Assembly: GCA_947503135.1 (NCBI GenBank)
Contig: CANNCQ010000018.1
Span: forward strand, 1-51,262
DNA length: 51,262 bases
DNA from: an uncultured Aquimarina sp.
GTDB taxonomy: Bacteria > Bacteroidota > Bacteroidia > Flavobacteriales > Flavobacteriaceae
Direction of reading: 5' to 3'
Shown in pieces: positions 7,483 to 15,705 of this stretch. Position 1 is the first letter of the stretch. Every line of letters starts with the position of its first letter. The notes beneath the pieces were generated by a model. The model saw only the letters and a list, made by a program, of their open reading frames with translations, did no database searches and was not told the origin of the DNA. A program made the translations under genes and the position numbers.

Positions 7483-8904
7483 ATGGGAAAATCATCAAAT
7501 TCTGGGTATTTAATGAAACTTACTATAGTAGCTACCCTGGGTGGGCTGCTTTTTGGTTATGATACAGGGGTAATTGCAGGTACGGTTGGATCTTTAGATA
7601 GGTTTTTTGTGGAGCCAAAAGGTTTAGAAGAATCAGCAGCTAATATATTGTTAGGTTTTTTAGTTTCTATAGGCCTTGCAGGTTGTGTTTTAGGAGGGGC
7701 AATAAGTGGTTGGATTAGTACGAAATTTGGAAGGAAAAATGGATTGATAATTTCAGCAATCCTTCTTTTTATATCAGCTTTAGGTTCTGCTATGCCGGAA
7801 ATGTTGATTCGTCCAATAGGTCAAGCAGATCATACATTTCATATCATATTTATGATCTACAGAGTTATCGGAGGTGTTGGAGTTGGTTTAGCCTCTATGT
7901 TGTCACCAGTTTACATTGCGGAAATTGCTCCAGCGGATAAAAGAGGGCAATTAGTATCATACAACCAATTGGCAATTGTTGCGGGTTTTGTTGTTGTGTA
8001 CTTTGTAAACTACTTTATAGCCAAGGGTGGCGGGTCAGATGAATGGTTAGATGCTGTAGGTTGGAAGTGGATGTTTGCATCAGAGATTATTCCTGCAGGA
8101 GTGTTTTTAGCTCTGTTATTCTTTATTCCTGATACTCCAAGATCATTGGTTTTAAGAGGTAAAGAAGAAGAAGCTAAGGCAGTTTTATTAAAAGTTAATG
8201 GAGAAGACGGTGTGACTATTATTGAGGAAATTAAAGCCTCTCTTAATCAGACTGAGGTATCCGGAAAATTATTTTCTTATGGAGCTGCTGTAATATTTAT
8301 AGGTATTGGTTTGTCAGCTTTTCAGCAGTTAGTAGGTATTAATGTAATCCTATATTATGCAACGGAAATTTTCAAAAATATAAATCCAGATACGGATGGA
8401 GCGCTATTATCTCAAATTATTGTAGGTATTGCAAACTTTTTGTTTACAATAATAGCAATTAAGACAGTAGATAAATATGGAAGAAAACCACTAATGCTTA
8501 TAGGTGCGCTAGGGATGTCTATAGCGATGTTTTCATTAGGGTTTGTGTTCTATGCACAAGCGTCAGGGGTTTTGGCATTAATTTGTATGTTAACATTTGT
8601 AGCAAGTTTTGCAATGAGCTGGGGGCCTATAACCTGGGTATTGTTATCTGAAATGTTTCCTAATGCAATTAGAGGCCGCGCTTTAGCTATTGCGGTAGCA
8701 TTACAATGGATTGTTAACTTTTTAGTTTCAACGACTTTTCCTATGATGGATAAAAATACATTTTTGTCGGAAACATTCCATAATGGATTTGCTTATTGGT
8801 TGTATGGTTTCTTTGGAGCCTTGGCGTTTTTCTTTGTGAAGAAATATGTTCCTGAAACAAAAGGAAAAACACTCGAAGAAATGGAAAACCTTTGGAAAAA
8901 ATAA
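7483..8904 (+). CDS. MFS sugar porter (XylE/glucose-type H+ symporter)
   Basis: A 473-residue, 12-helix sugar porter. Family marks: GGLLFGYDTGVIAG in helix 1, KFGRKNG after helix 2, R-x-x-x-G-x-G-x-G (YRVIGGVGVGLASM) in helix 4 followed by PVYIAEIAPADKRGQ, QQLVGINVILYYA in helix 7, DKYGRKPL after helix 8, and PETKGKTLEEME at the C-terminus. The glutamine-rich helix 7 fits a xylose or glucose substrate. It starts an apparent three-gene locus (porter, GH3 enzyme 30 bases downstream, LacI regulator) and has a LacI-type operator upstream, so repression relieved by a sugar ligand is likely. The exact sugar cannot be read from sequence alone. Confidence 0.9.
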   Translation: MGKSSNSGYLMKLTIVATLGGLLFGYDTGVIAGTVGSLDRFFVEPKGLEESAANILLGFLVSIGLAGCVLGGAISGWISTKFGRKNGLIISAILLFISALGSAMPEMLIRPIGQADHTFHIIFMIYRVIGGVGVGLASMLSPVYIAEIAPADKRGQLVSYNQLAIVAGFVVVYFVNYFIAKGGGSDEWLDAVGWKWMFASEIIPAGVFLALLFFIPDTPRSLVLRGKEEEAKAVLLKVNGEDGVTIIEEIKASLNQTEVSGKLFSYGAAVIFIGIGLSAFQQLVGINVILYYATEIFKNINPDTDGALLSQIIVGIANFLFTIIAIKTVDKYGRKPLMLIGALGMSIAMFSLGFVFYAQASGVLALICMLTFVASFAMSWGPITWVLLSEMFPNAIRGRALAIAVALQWIVNFLVSTTFPMMDKNTFLSETFHNGFAYWLYGFFGALAFFFVKKYVPETKGKTLEEMENLWKK

Positions 8905-8934
8905 TTAATTATACAGTATAAATAAAACACCGAG

Positions 8935-11157
8935 ATGAAAGGTATTAACAATAAGATATTAGTATTTGCAGCAGTTTTAGGACTAACTAGTTGTGGTCAA
9001 CAGCAAACAAAAGAAGCTGCTGTTAACAGTGCAGACGCAAAGACAGAAACAGTAAAAACAAAACTACCAGAATTTAAATGGTTTGATAGTTCTGTTTCTT
9101 TTGAAGAGCGTTCTAAGGCCTTGGTTGAAGCCATGACATTAGAAGAAAAAGTTTCTTTAATGGAAGATGTTGCTAAACCTATTGAACGTTTAGGAATACC
9201 TGAATATAATTGGTGGAACGAATGTTTACATGGTGTGGCTAGAAATGGAAGAGCAACGGTTTTTCCTCAGGCCATTGGTTTAGCTGCTACTTTTGATACA
9301 AAGCTTGCCAATAGAATTGCTACAGCAATATCCGATGAAGGTAGAGCTAAATTTAATGCAGCTATTGCTTTAGAAAATAGAGGAAGGTATGCAGGATTAA
9401 CTTATTGGACACCTAATGTAAATATCTTTAGAGATGCTCGTTGGGGAAGAGGTCAAGAAACTTATGGTGAAGATCCTTTTTTGACAAGTCAAATGGGGGT
9501 GAATTTTGTAAAAGGTTTACAGGGAGACCATCCAAAATACTTAAAATCAGCAGCATGTGCTAAGCACTATGCAGTACATTCTGGACCAGAAGAATTGCGC
9601 CACGAGTTTGATGCAAAGCCAACTCCAAAAGACATGTCTGAAACTTATTTACCGGCTTTTGAAGCTTTAGTTAAAGATGCTAAGGTAGCTGGTGTAATGG
9701 GAGCTTATAATCGTGTTAATGGAGAGCCAGCTTGTACTAGTCCTTATTTAATGAACACCTTGTTAAGGAAAGAATGGGGGTTTGATGGTTATGTAACTTC
9801 TGATTGTTGGGCGTTAGTGGATATTCACGACTTTCATAAGGTTACTAAAACTGCAGAGCAGTCAGCGGCACTAGCTTTAAACTCGGGATTAAACTTAAAT
9901 TGTGGTAGTGTATACAGAGTTTTAGGAGAATCTATTAAGCAAGGTTTAACTACAGAAGCTCAATTAGATAAAGTTTTAACACAGCAATTACTAACTAGAT
10001 TCAAACTAGGGTATTTTGATGATCCATCCGAAAATCCATATAATGATATTAGTGCAGATGTAGTTGATAGTAAAGAGCATAGAGCAATAGCTTTAGAAGC
10101 AGCTCAGAAATCAATTGTTTTATTGAAAAATAAAAATAATGTACTTCCTTTAAGTAAGGATACTAAAAGTATGCTAGTTGCTGGTCCACATGCGGCAAGT
10201 GAGCAAATTTTATTAGGAAATTACTATGGTGTTACTGCAAATACTCAAACTATTTTAGATGGTATTGTTTCTAAAATAAATATAGGTTCTACGGTGGAGT
10301 ATAAAGAAGGTATACTTCCATATAGAAAAAAGGATAATCCAATTGATTGGTCAACTTATGAAATAGCAACCGCTGATGTAGGTATTGTTGTATTAGGTAT
10401 TTCTGGACAATTAGAAGGAGAAGAAGGAGAAGCTTTAGCATCCAAGCACAAAGGAGATAGGGTTGATATTGGATTACCACAACATCAAATTGATTATATT
10501 AAGAAAATTAGATCTCATAAAACAGGTAATCCTTTAGTTTTAGTATTAACAGGAGGAGCACCAATAGCAATTCCTGAAGTATATGATTTAGTAGATGCAG
10601 TGGTTTTTGTGTGGTATCCAGGTGAAGAAGGTGGAAACGCTGTTGCTGATGTGTTGTTTGGGGATGTATCTCCATCAGGTAAATTACCTTTAACATTTCC
10701 AAAATCTGTTAAAGACTTACCAGCATATGATGATTATAATATGAAAAATAGAACGTATAAATATGCGACTGCAGAACCTCAGTTTCCTTTTGGTTTTGGA
10801 TTGTCTTATACAGCGTTTGAGTATTCGAATTTAATTGCTTCAAGAAAAAATGTAGAGGTAACGGTTAAGAATTCAGGAAAAGTTGATTCCGATGAAGTAG
10901 TTCAATTGTATTTAAGTTCTCCATTGGCAGGTAAGGGTGACCCTATATCTACATTGGTAGGTTTTGAACGTATTACTTTAAAAGCAGGAGAATCAAAGCA
11001 GGTTAAGTTTGAATTATCTGATAAGTCATTAATTCAGTTTAATGAAGATGGTTCAGGGTCTGTAAGAAAAGGCGAATATAAAGTACACGTTGGAGGTACT
11101 TCTCCAAGTGTAGTTGCTAAAAGATTGGGATTAAGTTGGTTGAGTGCTAAAATTTAA
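8935..11157 (+). CDS. GH3 family glycosidase lipoprotein (beta-xylosidase/beta-glucosidase)
   Basis: A 740-residue family 3 glycoside hydrolase with lipobox GLTSC (Cys20), so membrane-anchored in the periplasm or outer membrane. The N-terminal domain has YNWWNECLHGVARNG (91-105), KHYAVHSGP (210-218) and the nucleophile Asp290 in YVTSDCWAL. The alpha/beta sandwich domain covers roughly 390-600, and a C-terminal FnIII-like domain follows the FPFGFGLSYT motif. The WWNECLHG signature is typical of the xylosidase-like branch of GH3. It probably releases monosaccharide from an oligosaccharide for the upstream porter. No SusC/SusD pair is nearby, so this is a small stand-alone sugar locus. Confidence 0.9.
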   Translation: MKGINNKILVFAAVLGLTSCGQQQTKEAAVNSADAKTETVKTKLPEFKWFDSSVSFEERSKALVEAMTLEEKVSLMEDVAKPIERLGIPEYNWWNECLHGVARNGRATVFPQAIGLAATFDTKLANRIATAISDEGRAKFNAAIALENRGRYAGLTYWTPNVNIFRDARWGRGQETYGEDPFLTSQMGVNFVKGLQGDHPKYLKSAACAKHYAVHSGPEELRHEFDAKPTPKDMSETYLPAFEALVKDAKVAGVMGAYNRVNGEPACTSPYLMNTLLRKEWGFDGYVTSDCWALVDIHDFHKVTKTAEQSAALALNSGLNLNCGSVYRVLGESIKQGLTTEAQLDKVLTQQLLTRFKLGYFDDPSENPYNDISADVVDSKEHRAIALEAAQKSIVLLKNKNNVLPLSKDTKSMLVAGPHAASEQILLGNYYGVTANTQTILDGIVSKINIGSTVEYKEGILPYRKKDNPIDWSTYEIATADVGIVVLGISGQLEGEEGEALASKHKGDRVDIGLPQHQIDYIKKIRSHKTGNPLVLVLTGGAPIAIPEVYDLVDAVVFVWYPGEEGGNAVADVLFGDVSPSGKLPLTFPKSVKDLPAYDDYNMKNRTYKYATAEPQFPFGFGLSYTAFEYSNLIASRKNVEVTVKNSGKVDSDEVVQLYLSSPLAGKGDPISTLVGFERITLKAGESKQVKFELSDKSLIQFNEDGSGSVRKGEYKVHVGGTSPSVVAKRLGLSWLSAKI

Positions 11158-11198
11158 TTTTCAATTAAGGAATTAAAATAATTTATTTATTTGCAATT

Positions 11199-11229
11199 AA
11201 ACCACCTAAATGTTAAGTTTAGGTGGTTT
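11199..11229 (+). terminator. Terminator after GH3 gene
   Basis: AAACCACCTAAA (11199-11210) pairs perfectly with TTTAGGTGGTTT (11218-11229) across TGTTAAG, followed by further Ts. It separates the porter/GH3 transcript from the LacI regulator gene. Confidence 0.85.
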
Positions 11230-11255
11230 TTTATTTTTAGCCACTTCATATTTTC

Positions 11256-11263
11256 TATATTTG
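11256..11263 (+). promoter_or_regulatory. Candidate -7 box for the LacI gene
   Basis: TATATTTG matches the Bacteroidota -7 consensus TAnnTTTG and lies 19 bases before the regulator's ATG, just after the GH3 terminator. No clear TTTG at -33 is visible. Confidence 0.45.
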
Positions 11264-11282
11264 CTTTTTAAATAAATTAATT

Positions 11283-12293
11283 ATGCGTCAAAAAGTCACA
11301 CTTAAGCAGTTAGCCTTAGAACTAGATTTATCGATCTCAACAGTTTCTAAATCGCTTAAAAACGATCCTGAAATAAGTCAGGCGACTATTGACAGAGTTT
11401 GTAAATTAGCAAAAGAGCGAAAGTATAAGCCAAATGCTTTAGCTGTAAGTTTAAAGAGTAATAAAACGCGTAGTATAGGAGTTGTTATTCCAGATATACT
11501 GAATAACTTTTTTGCAAAAGTTTTGTTAGGTATTGAAAAAGAGGCCAACAAGAATAATTATAAAATTATTACAACTATTTCTAATGAATCCTTTGAAAAA
11601 GAAAAGGAATATTTGGATATGTTGGCTTACAATGGAGTTGATGGATTTATTTTAGCTGTTTCTCAAGAAACGCAAACGAAAGGTGAATTTGAGCATTTTA
11701 ACGAAGTTTTAAAAGATGAGATTCCTATCGTAATGTTTGATCGTGTAGCTGATGATGTATATTGCGATAAAGTTATAGTAGATGATAAAAAAGGAGCTGG
11801 TGATGCTGTAGATAAGCTAATTCAAGGCGATTGTAGAAATATCGGGGTAGTGTCTTCAATACAAAAACTAAGTGTAGGTAAAGAGCGTTTAGAAGGTGTT
11901 GAAAAGAGGATGAAAAGCTACGATAAGGAAACTAAAATCCTTAAGCTAAAAAAGAATAAGGATTACGAAATACAAATAGCCGAATTTATTAAAGAAAATA
12001 AATTCGATGGCATAATCGGTTTGGATGAGACTGCGGCCGTTAGTGCGGTAAACGCAGCTAGTATTTTAGGGTATAAAATACCTAAAGATTTGATGGTTAT
12101 TGGTTTTACTAACGGAGTATTGTCTAAACACTCATACCCTAAATTAACCACCGTAAGTCAGCACGCAAAAAAAATAGGAGCTACCGCAGCTAAAATACTT
12201 ATCGATAAATTGGAGCTTAGGGCCGAACGTTACTTACCTCAAACAAAAGTTATTAAAACGAGTATAGTATCTAGAGGGACTACCAAAAACTAA
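11283..12293 (+). CDS. LacI-family transcriptional regulator
   Basis: A 336-residue repressor. The helix-turn-helix at residues 5-25 (VTLKQLALELDLSISTVSKS) is followed by a hinge helix (NALAVSLKSNKTRSIGVVIP), then a periplasmic-binding-type sugar domain with GVDGFILAVS, FDRV and GYKIPKDLMVIGF. The family binds palindromes like GCAAACGTTTGC at 7331, upstream of the sugar porter. Being transcribed separately behind its targets fits a local repressor of the porter/GH3 genes. The ligand is presumably a sugar from GH3 hydrolysis (inference). Confidence 0.9.
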   Translation: MRQKVTLKQLALELDLSISTVSKSLKNDPEISQATIDRVCKLAKERKYKPNALAVSLKSNKTRSIGVVIPDILNNFFAKVLLGIEKEANKNNYKIITTISNESFEKEKEYLDMLAYNGVDGFILAVSQETQTKGEFEHFNEVLKDEIPIVMFDRVADDVYCDKVIVDDKKGAGDAVDKLIQGDCRNIGVVSSIQKLSVGKERLEGVEKRMKSYDKETKILKLKKNKDYEIQIAEFIKENKFDGIIGLDETAAVSAVNAASILGYKIPKDLMVIGFTNGVLSKHSYPKLTTVSQHAKKIGATAAKILIDKLELRAERYLPQTKVIKTSIVSRGTTKN

Positions 12294-12309
12294 TTAAAAA
12301 CACAAGCAA

Positions 12310-14073
12310 CTGGAAAGTATATTCCCCATATTAAAAACTCTTAAGGAATATAAAGGGCTTTTTTTTAAAGATGATATTTTAGCGGGAATTACCGTTGGTG
12401 TAGTGTTATTACCTCAGGCTATTGCCTATGCTTACCTTGCGGGCTTACCGCCTATTTATGGGTTGTATTCTTCACTGATACCGCTTATTGTTTATGCGGT
12501 TTTAGGTACTTCTAGGCACTTAAGTGTAGGGCCTGTGGCAATAACTTCTATTTTAATAAGTACGGGGGTTAGTCAGTTAGCAACTCCGTTTACGCCATAT
12601 TTTATAGAGTTAGTGTTGTTGCTGGGATTATTAGTTGGGGTAATTCAAATTCTCTTAGGGTTCTTAAAAATAGGGTTTTTGGTAAATGTTATATCTCAAC
12701 CGGTAATTTCGGGTTTAATTTCTGCTGCAGCATTTATTATTATAATATCACAGTTAAGAAGTGGTTTTGGTATCGAAATTCCTTCTTTTGATTCTGTTTT
12801 CGGGTCATTGAATTATTTTTTCGTTCATATAGGTGAAAGTAATTTCGGGACAGTTCTAATTTGTATTGCTTCAATTTTAACTCTTCTATTGTTTAAAAAA
12901 TTGCCTACTAATTTTCCAATAGCAATTGTTTTGATTGCAGGGTTTACAGTAATAAGCTATTTTTTTAAATTCGAAGTGTATGGAATTGCGGTTGTGGGAG
13001 AAATCCCTAAAGGTTTGCCTAAGCTATATATACCAACATTTAAATGGGCGGTAATTAAAGAATTGTTGCCAACAGTATTTACCTTAACGATAATTGGTTA
13101 TGTCGGAAGTATTGGTATCGCTAAATCATTTCAAATGAAATACCGTAATTATGAGGTGGATGCTAATAAGGAATTTATAGCATTAGGGTTTGCAAAGGTG
13201 TTGGGTACTTTTTTTCAAGGTAATTTAGTATCTGGTAGTTATAGTCGTTCAGCAATAAATGAAGAAGCGGGCGCTAAAACTCAGGTTTCTGCTTTTTTTA
13301 CAGCATTTTTAATTTTAATAACGCTATTGTTTTTAACACCCCTATTGTATTACTTACCAAAAGCAGTACTTGCGGCAATAATACTAGTGTCGGTATTGAG
13401 TTTAATAAAGGTTAAAGAGGCAATTGCTTATGCAAAAGTAAGAGTTGATGATTTTGTAATAATGATGGTCACGTTCATAGTATCACTTGTTGTAAATATT
13501 GAAACGGGTATTTTGGCGGGAATATTATTGTCATTTATTTTATTGCAATACAGGAGTTCGAAGCCTCATGTTGCTGAGCTTGTTAAGATTGAAGGGACCG
13601 AATATTATAGAAATATTAATAGGTTTTCTCATGGTATACAGAAATCGGAATATCTTATTATAAGATTTGATGATCAGTTGTACTTTGGAAATGCGACTTA
13701 TTTCAAAGAGTCAATATATGCAATATTGAATAAACGAAGTGATAAACCTAGTTACATTGTGCTTCATGCAACAAACATACATTCTATAGATAGTACGGGA
13801 TTGTATTATTTAGAGAGTCTGAATAAAGAACTTAAGGAATCGGGAATTGAATTGCTTTTTTCGGCGACTATAGGACCTGTGCGCGATATATTAATGCGTT
13901 CGGGCAGCGAAGATGCTATGAGTATTAAAAAGCAATTTATGAGTATTAATGATGCTGTTGTGTATATAGAATCGATAGATGCGGAAAACGATTGTGATTT
14001 GTTGTCGTTACAATACAATACGCCACAGGGCTTTTTAGCCCGAATATTCAAAAAAAGAAAAATTAATTTATAA
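12310..14073 (+). CDS. SulP-family anion transporter with STAS domain
   Basis: A SulP permease of about 588 residues. The transmembrane domain carries PQAIAYAYLAGLPPIYGLY and LGTSRHLSVGPVAI. The cytoplasmic C-terminal STAS domain (about the last 130 residues) has IRFDDQLYFGNATYF and HSIDSTGLYYL. A GTG at 12403 would cut off the family-conserved FKDDILAGITVGVV segment; the open frame continues upstream to 12298 (stop TAA at 12295) with no ATG, GTG or TTG. CTG at 12310 gives LESIFPILKTLKEYKGLFFK, matching the usual SulP N-terminus, so a CTG start is the best reading. The substrate may be sulfate, bicarbonate or another anion. It lies 16 bases behind the LacI gene. Confidence 0.8.
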   Translation: MESIFPILKTLKEYKGLFFKDDILAGITVGVVLLPQAIAYAYLAGLPPIYGLYSSLIPLIVYAVLGTSRHLSVGPVAITSILISTGVSQLATPFTPYFIELVLLLGLLVGVIQILLGFLKIGFLVNVISQPVISGLISAAAFIIIISQLRSGFGIEIPSFDSVFGSLNYFFVHIGESNFGTVLICIASILTLLLFKKLPTNFPIAIVLIAGFTVISYFFKFEVYGIAVVGEIPKGLPKLYIPTFKWAVIKELLPTVFTLTIIGYVGSIGIAKSFQMKYRNYEVDANKEFIALGFAKVLGTFFQGNLVSGSYSRSAINEEAGAKTQVSAFFTAFLILITLLFLTPLLYYLPKAVLAAIILVSVLSLIKVKEAIAYAKVRVDDFVIMMVTFIVSLVVNIETGILAGILLSFILLQYRSSKPHVAELVKIEGTEYYRNINRFSHGIQKSEYLIIRFDDQLYFGNATYFKESIYAILNKRSDKPSYIVLHATNIHSIDSTGLYYLESLNKELKESGIELLFSATIGPVRDILMRSGSEDAMSIKKQFMSINDAVVYIESIDAENDCDLLSLQYNTPQGFLARIFKKRKINL

Positions 14074-14127
14074 TAATTTCTTTTTTTTAAGTGTATTTGT
14101 TTGAAAATTAGCATATTTGTAACTCAA

Positions 14128-14235
14128 ATGAATAAAATTAATAAACATATTGTCTCTACTCTTGCGATTGTTCGCATGTATAAACTTATGATTCTAAATC
14201 AAAGATTGAGGGCGCTATGTAATTATTTTAGTTAA
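14128..14235 (+). CDS. Possible small ORF, 35 aa (unit 1)
   Basis: A short frame starting MNKINKHIVSTLAIV and ending LCNYFS. It is preceded by CATATTTG, one base off the -7 consensus, and by TGTAACTCAA directly at the ATG, a context nearly repeated before the ORF at 14520. A hairpin terminator follows at 14261. GGGCGCT near its 3' end (14210-14216) duplicates the terminator's right arm, so alternative pairing is possible. No family recognised; it may be a leader peptide or part of a small RNA rather than a functional protein. Confidence 0.35.
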   Translation: MNKINKHIVSTLAIVRMYKLMILNQRLRALCNYFS

Positions 14236-14260
14236 TAATAAATAATAATAATATTTCTAA

Positions 14261-14288
14261 AGCGTCCATTTAATGGGCGCTTTTTTTG
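14261..14288 (+). terminator. Terminator of unit 1
   Basis: AGCGTCCAT (14261-14269) pairs with ATGGGCGCT (14273-14281, one G-U), then seven Ts. Confidence 0.8.
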
Positions 14289-14314
14289 TTTCAAATAATT
14301 TAAAATTTATTCCA

Positions 14315-14437
14315 ATGTTACTTTTTCAAAAACATTTACTAGTCTCAATTACTACTCGGGTATACAATTCATTTTGTATTAAACCGGTACTGATGTGTAT
14401 TTTAAAACAGCGACTATATTGTATGTATAAATTTTAA
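14315..14437 (+). CDS. Possible small ORF, 40 aa (unit 2)
   Basis: A frame MLLFQKHLLVSITTR...KQRLYCMYKF lying between the unit 1 and unit 2 hairpins. It has the same scale and position as the neighbouring small ORFs but no shared start context and no recognised family. It may be incidental. Confidence 0.2.
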   Translation: MLLFQKHLLVSITTRVYNSFCIKPVLMCILKQRLYCMYKF

Positions 14438-14452
14438 TCAATAATAAATTTT

Positions 14453-14492
14453 AAACACAAAAAAGGCGCTATTAGGCGCCTTTTTTGTGTTT
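14453..14492 (+). terminator. Terminator of unit 2
   Basis: A 17-bp perfect stem: AAACACAAAAAAGGCGC (14453-14469) against 14476-14492, loop TATTAG, with the T-run inside the descending arm. Confidence 0.85.
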
Positions 14493-14519
14493 AGCCTAAT
14501 AAGTAAATATGTAATTCAA

Positions 14520-14669
14520 ATGAAGACTATAACTATAATAATAAGAAAAATTGATGCGATATTAAGTCAATGGTTTGAAAACTATATATATAGAGTAAGT
14601 AAAACATTGTATCCGAAAACTCATTTAGACGATGAAGAAGACGATGATGAGCCAATATTGTTTATATAA
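14520..14669 (+). CDS. Small hypothetical protein, 49 aa (unit 3)
   Basis: From the ATG at 14520: an amphipathic/hydrophobic start (MKTITIIIRKIDAILSQWF), a basic aromatic middle (YIYRVSKTLYPK) and an acidic tail (DDEEDDDEP). The ATG context TGTAATTCAA matches that of the ORF at 14128. An in-frame upstream ATG at 14487 lies inside the previous terminator and is unlikely. A GTAA-loop hairpin follows at 14677. No family recognised; the biased composition makes it a more credible small protein than its two neighbours. Confidence 0.5.
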   Translation: MKTITIIIRKIDAILSQWFENYIYRVSKTLYPKTHLDDEEDDDEPILFI

Positions 14670-14676
14670 TAACTTT

Positions 14677-14705
14677 AATCGCTTAGGTAACTAGGCGATT
14701 TTGTT
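14677..14705 (+). terminator. Terminator of unit 3
   Basis: AATCGCTTAG (14677-14686) pairs with CTAGGCGATT (14691-14700, one G-U) across a GTAA tetraloop, followed by TTGTTTGTTTT. Confidence 0.7.
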
Positions 14706-14749
14706 TGTTTTATAGGGTTTGCGCATGGGATAGGTCGTTCTAAAAACAA

Positions 14750-14780
14750 AAAACCTCATAAACATTGTTTATGAGGTTTT
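14750..14780 (-). terminator. Terminator of tRNA-Phe
   Basis: AAAACCTCATAAAC (14750-14763) pairs perfectly with GTTTATGAGGTTTT (14767-14780). It lies immediately 3' of the tRNA on the minus strand, with a T-rich tail in that direction. Confidence 0.8.
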
Positions 14781-14785
14781 GAAGG

Positions 14786-14858
14786 TGGTGCCTCCAGGAA
14801 TCGAACCAGGGACACAAGGATTTTCAGTCCTTTGCTCTACCAACTGAGCTAAGGCACC
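14786..14858 (-). tRNA. tRNA-Phe (GAA)
   Basis: The minus strand folds as a 73-nt tRNA: acceptor GGTGCCT/AGGCACC, D-arm GCTCAGTTGGTAGAGC, anticodon stem GGACT..AATCC with loop anticodon GAA, and TΨC arm with GGTTCGAATCC. The discriminator is A; CCA is not encoded (CCT follows). Confidence 0.95.
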
Positions 14859-14967
14859 CAATCGCAAACTATTTGTTTGCGGGTGCAAATATAGAACCTT
14901 TTTTTACTTCTGAAAAATAAAATTGAAAAAATATCTTAGTATTTTTATGTTTTTAAATTTTTCGACA

Positions 14968-15705
14968 ATGAAATTAATTATTGATGCAGGTAATACTGTA
15001 GTTAAAATAGCTGTATTTGAGGGAGCTAGATTAGTTCTGAAGCAAAACAGCGTCTATGATTTTTTTTACGATGATTTGAAAAAAATCTTATTTCAATTCC
15101 CCAAAATAGATAAAGCTATTGCAAGTTTGGTTTCAAAGCTTAATAAAGAACAACTAATTCGTTTTTGCTCAGAAAAAAAAATAGTATTACTAATACTCTC
15201 TAGTGCGACAAAAGTGCCTTTTTTGAATTTGTATGCAACACCAACTACTTTAGGGGTGGATAGGGTAGCCCTTATGGCTGCGGCGGTAAGCAAATTTGAA
15301 TTACAAAATTGTTTAGTTATTGATACGGGCAGTTGCATAACTTATGATTTTATAAATTCCAAAAAAGAATATTACGGCGGAACCATTAGTCCTGGTTTAC
15401 AGATGCGTTATACTAGTTTGCACCAATTTACAGCTCAATTACCTTTGTTATCACCAAAAAGGGTGAATTCTTTTGTTGGGAATAGCACGGAAAATGCCAT
15501 ACATGCAGGAGTTTCTTTTGCTCTTGAAACGGAAATTAGCGGGGTAATTGAATATTTTAGCAACAAATACTCCGATCTAATCGTTATTTTAACAGGTGGT
15601 GATGCGGAATTTTTGTCAAAACGATTTAAAAATGGCATATTTGTCCTCCCTAATTTTTTAATAGAAGGGCTTAACCATATACTGGATTATAATACCAATA
15701 AATGA
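14968..15705 (+). CDS. coaX: Type III pantothenate kinase
   Basis: A 245-residue enzyme phosphorylating pantothenate in the first step of CoA synthesis. Motifs: DAGNT (6-10) for phosphate binding, TLGVDR (94-99), DTGSCITYD (119-127), GGTISPG (137-143), and LTGGDA (208-213). The start at 14968 puts MKLIIDAGNT at the N-terminus as usual for CoaX; an upstream in-frame ATG at 14923 would add an unusual 15-residue extension. The stop overlaps the next gene by four bases, and this begins the envelope block running to lptC. Confidence 0.92.
   Translation: MKLIIDAGNTVVKIAVFEGARLVLKQNSVYDFFYDDLKKILFQFPKIDKAIASLVSKLNKEQLIRFCSEKKIVLLILSSATKVPFLNLYATPTTLGVDRVALMAAAVSKFELQNCLVIDTGSCITYDFINSKKEYYGGTISPGLQMRYTSLHQFTAQLPLLSPKRVNSFVGNSTENAIHAGVSFALETEISGVIEYFSNKYSDLIVILTGGDAEFLSKRFKNGIFVLPNFLIEGLNHILDYNTNK

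Noticed and set aside
13806..14114. 102-codon minus-strand ORF
   Set aside because: Antisense to the STAS domain of the SulP gene; composition is a mirror of that gene.
14786..14858. tRNA-Phe as an integration site for a mobile island
   Set aside because: No integrase and no repeated tRNA 3' end were seen on either side.
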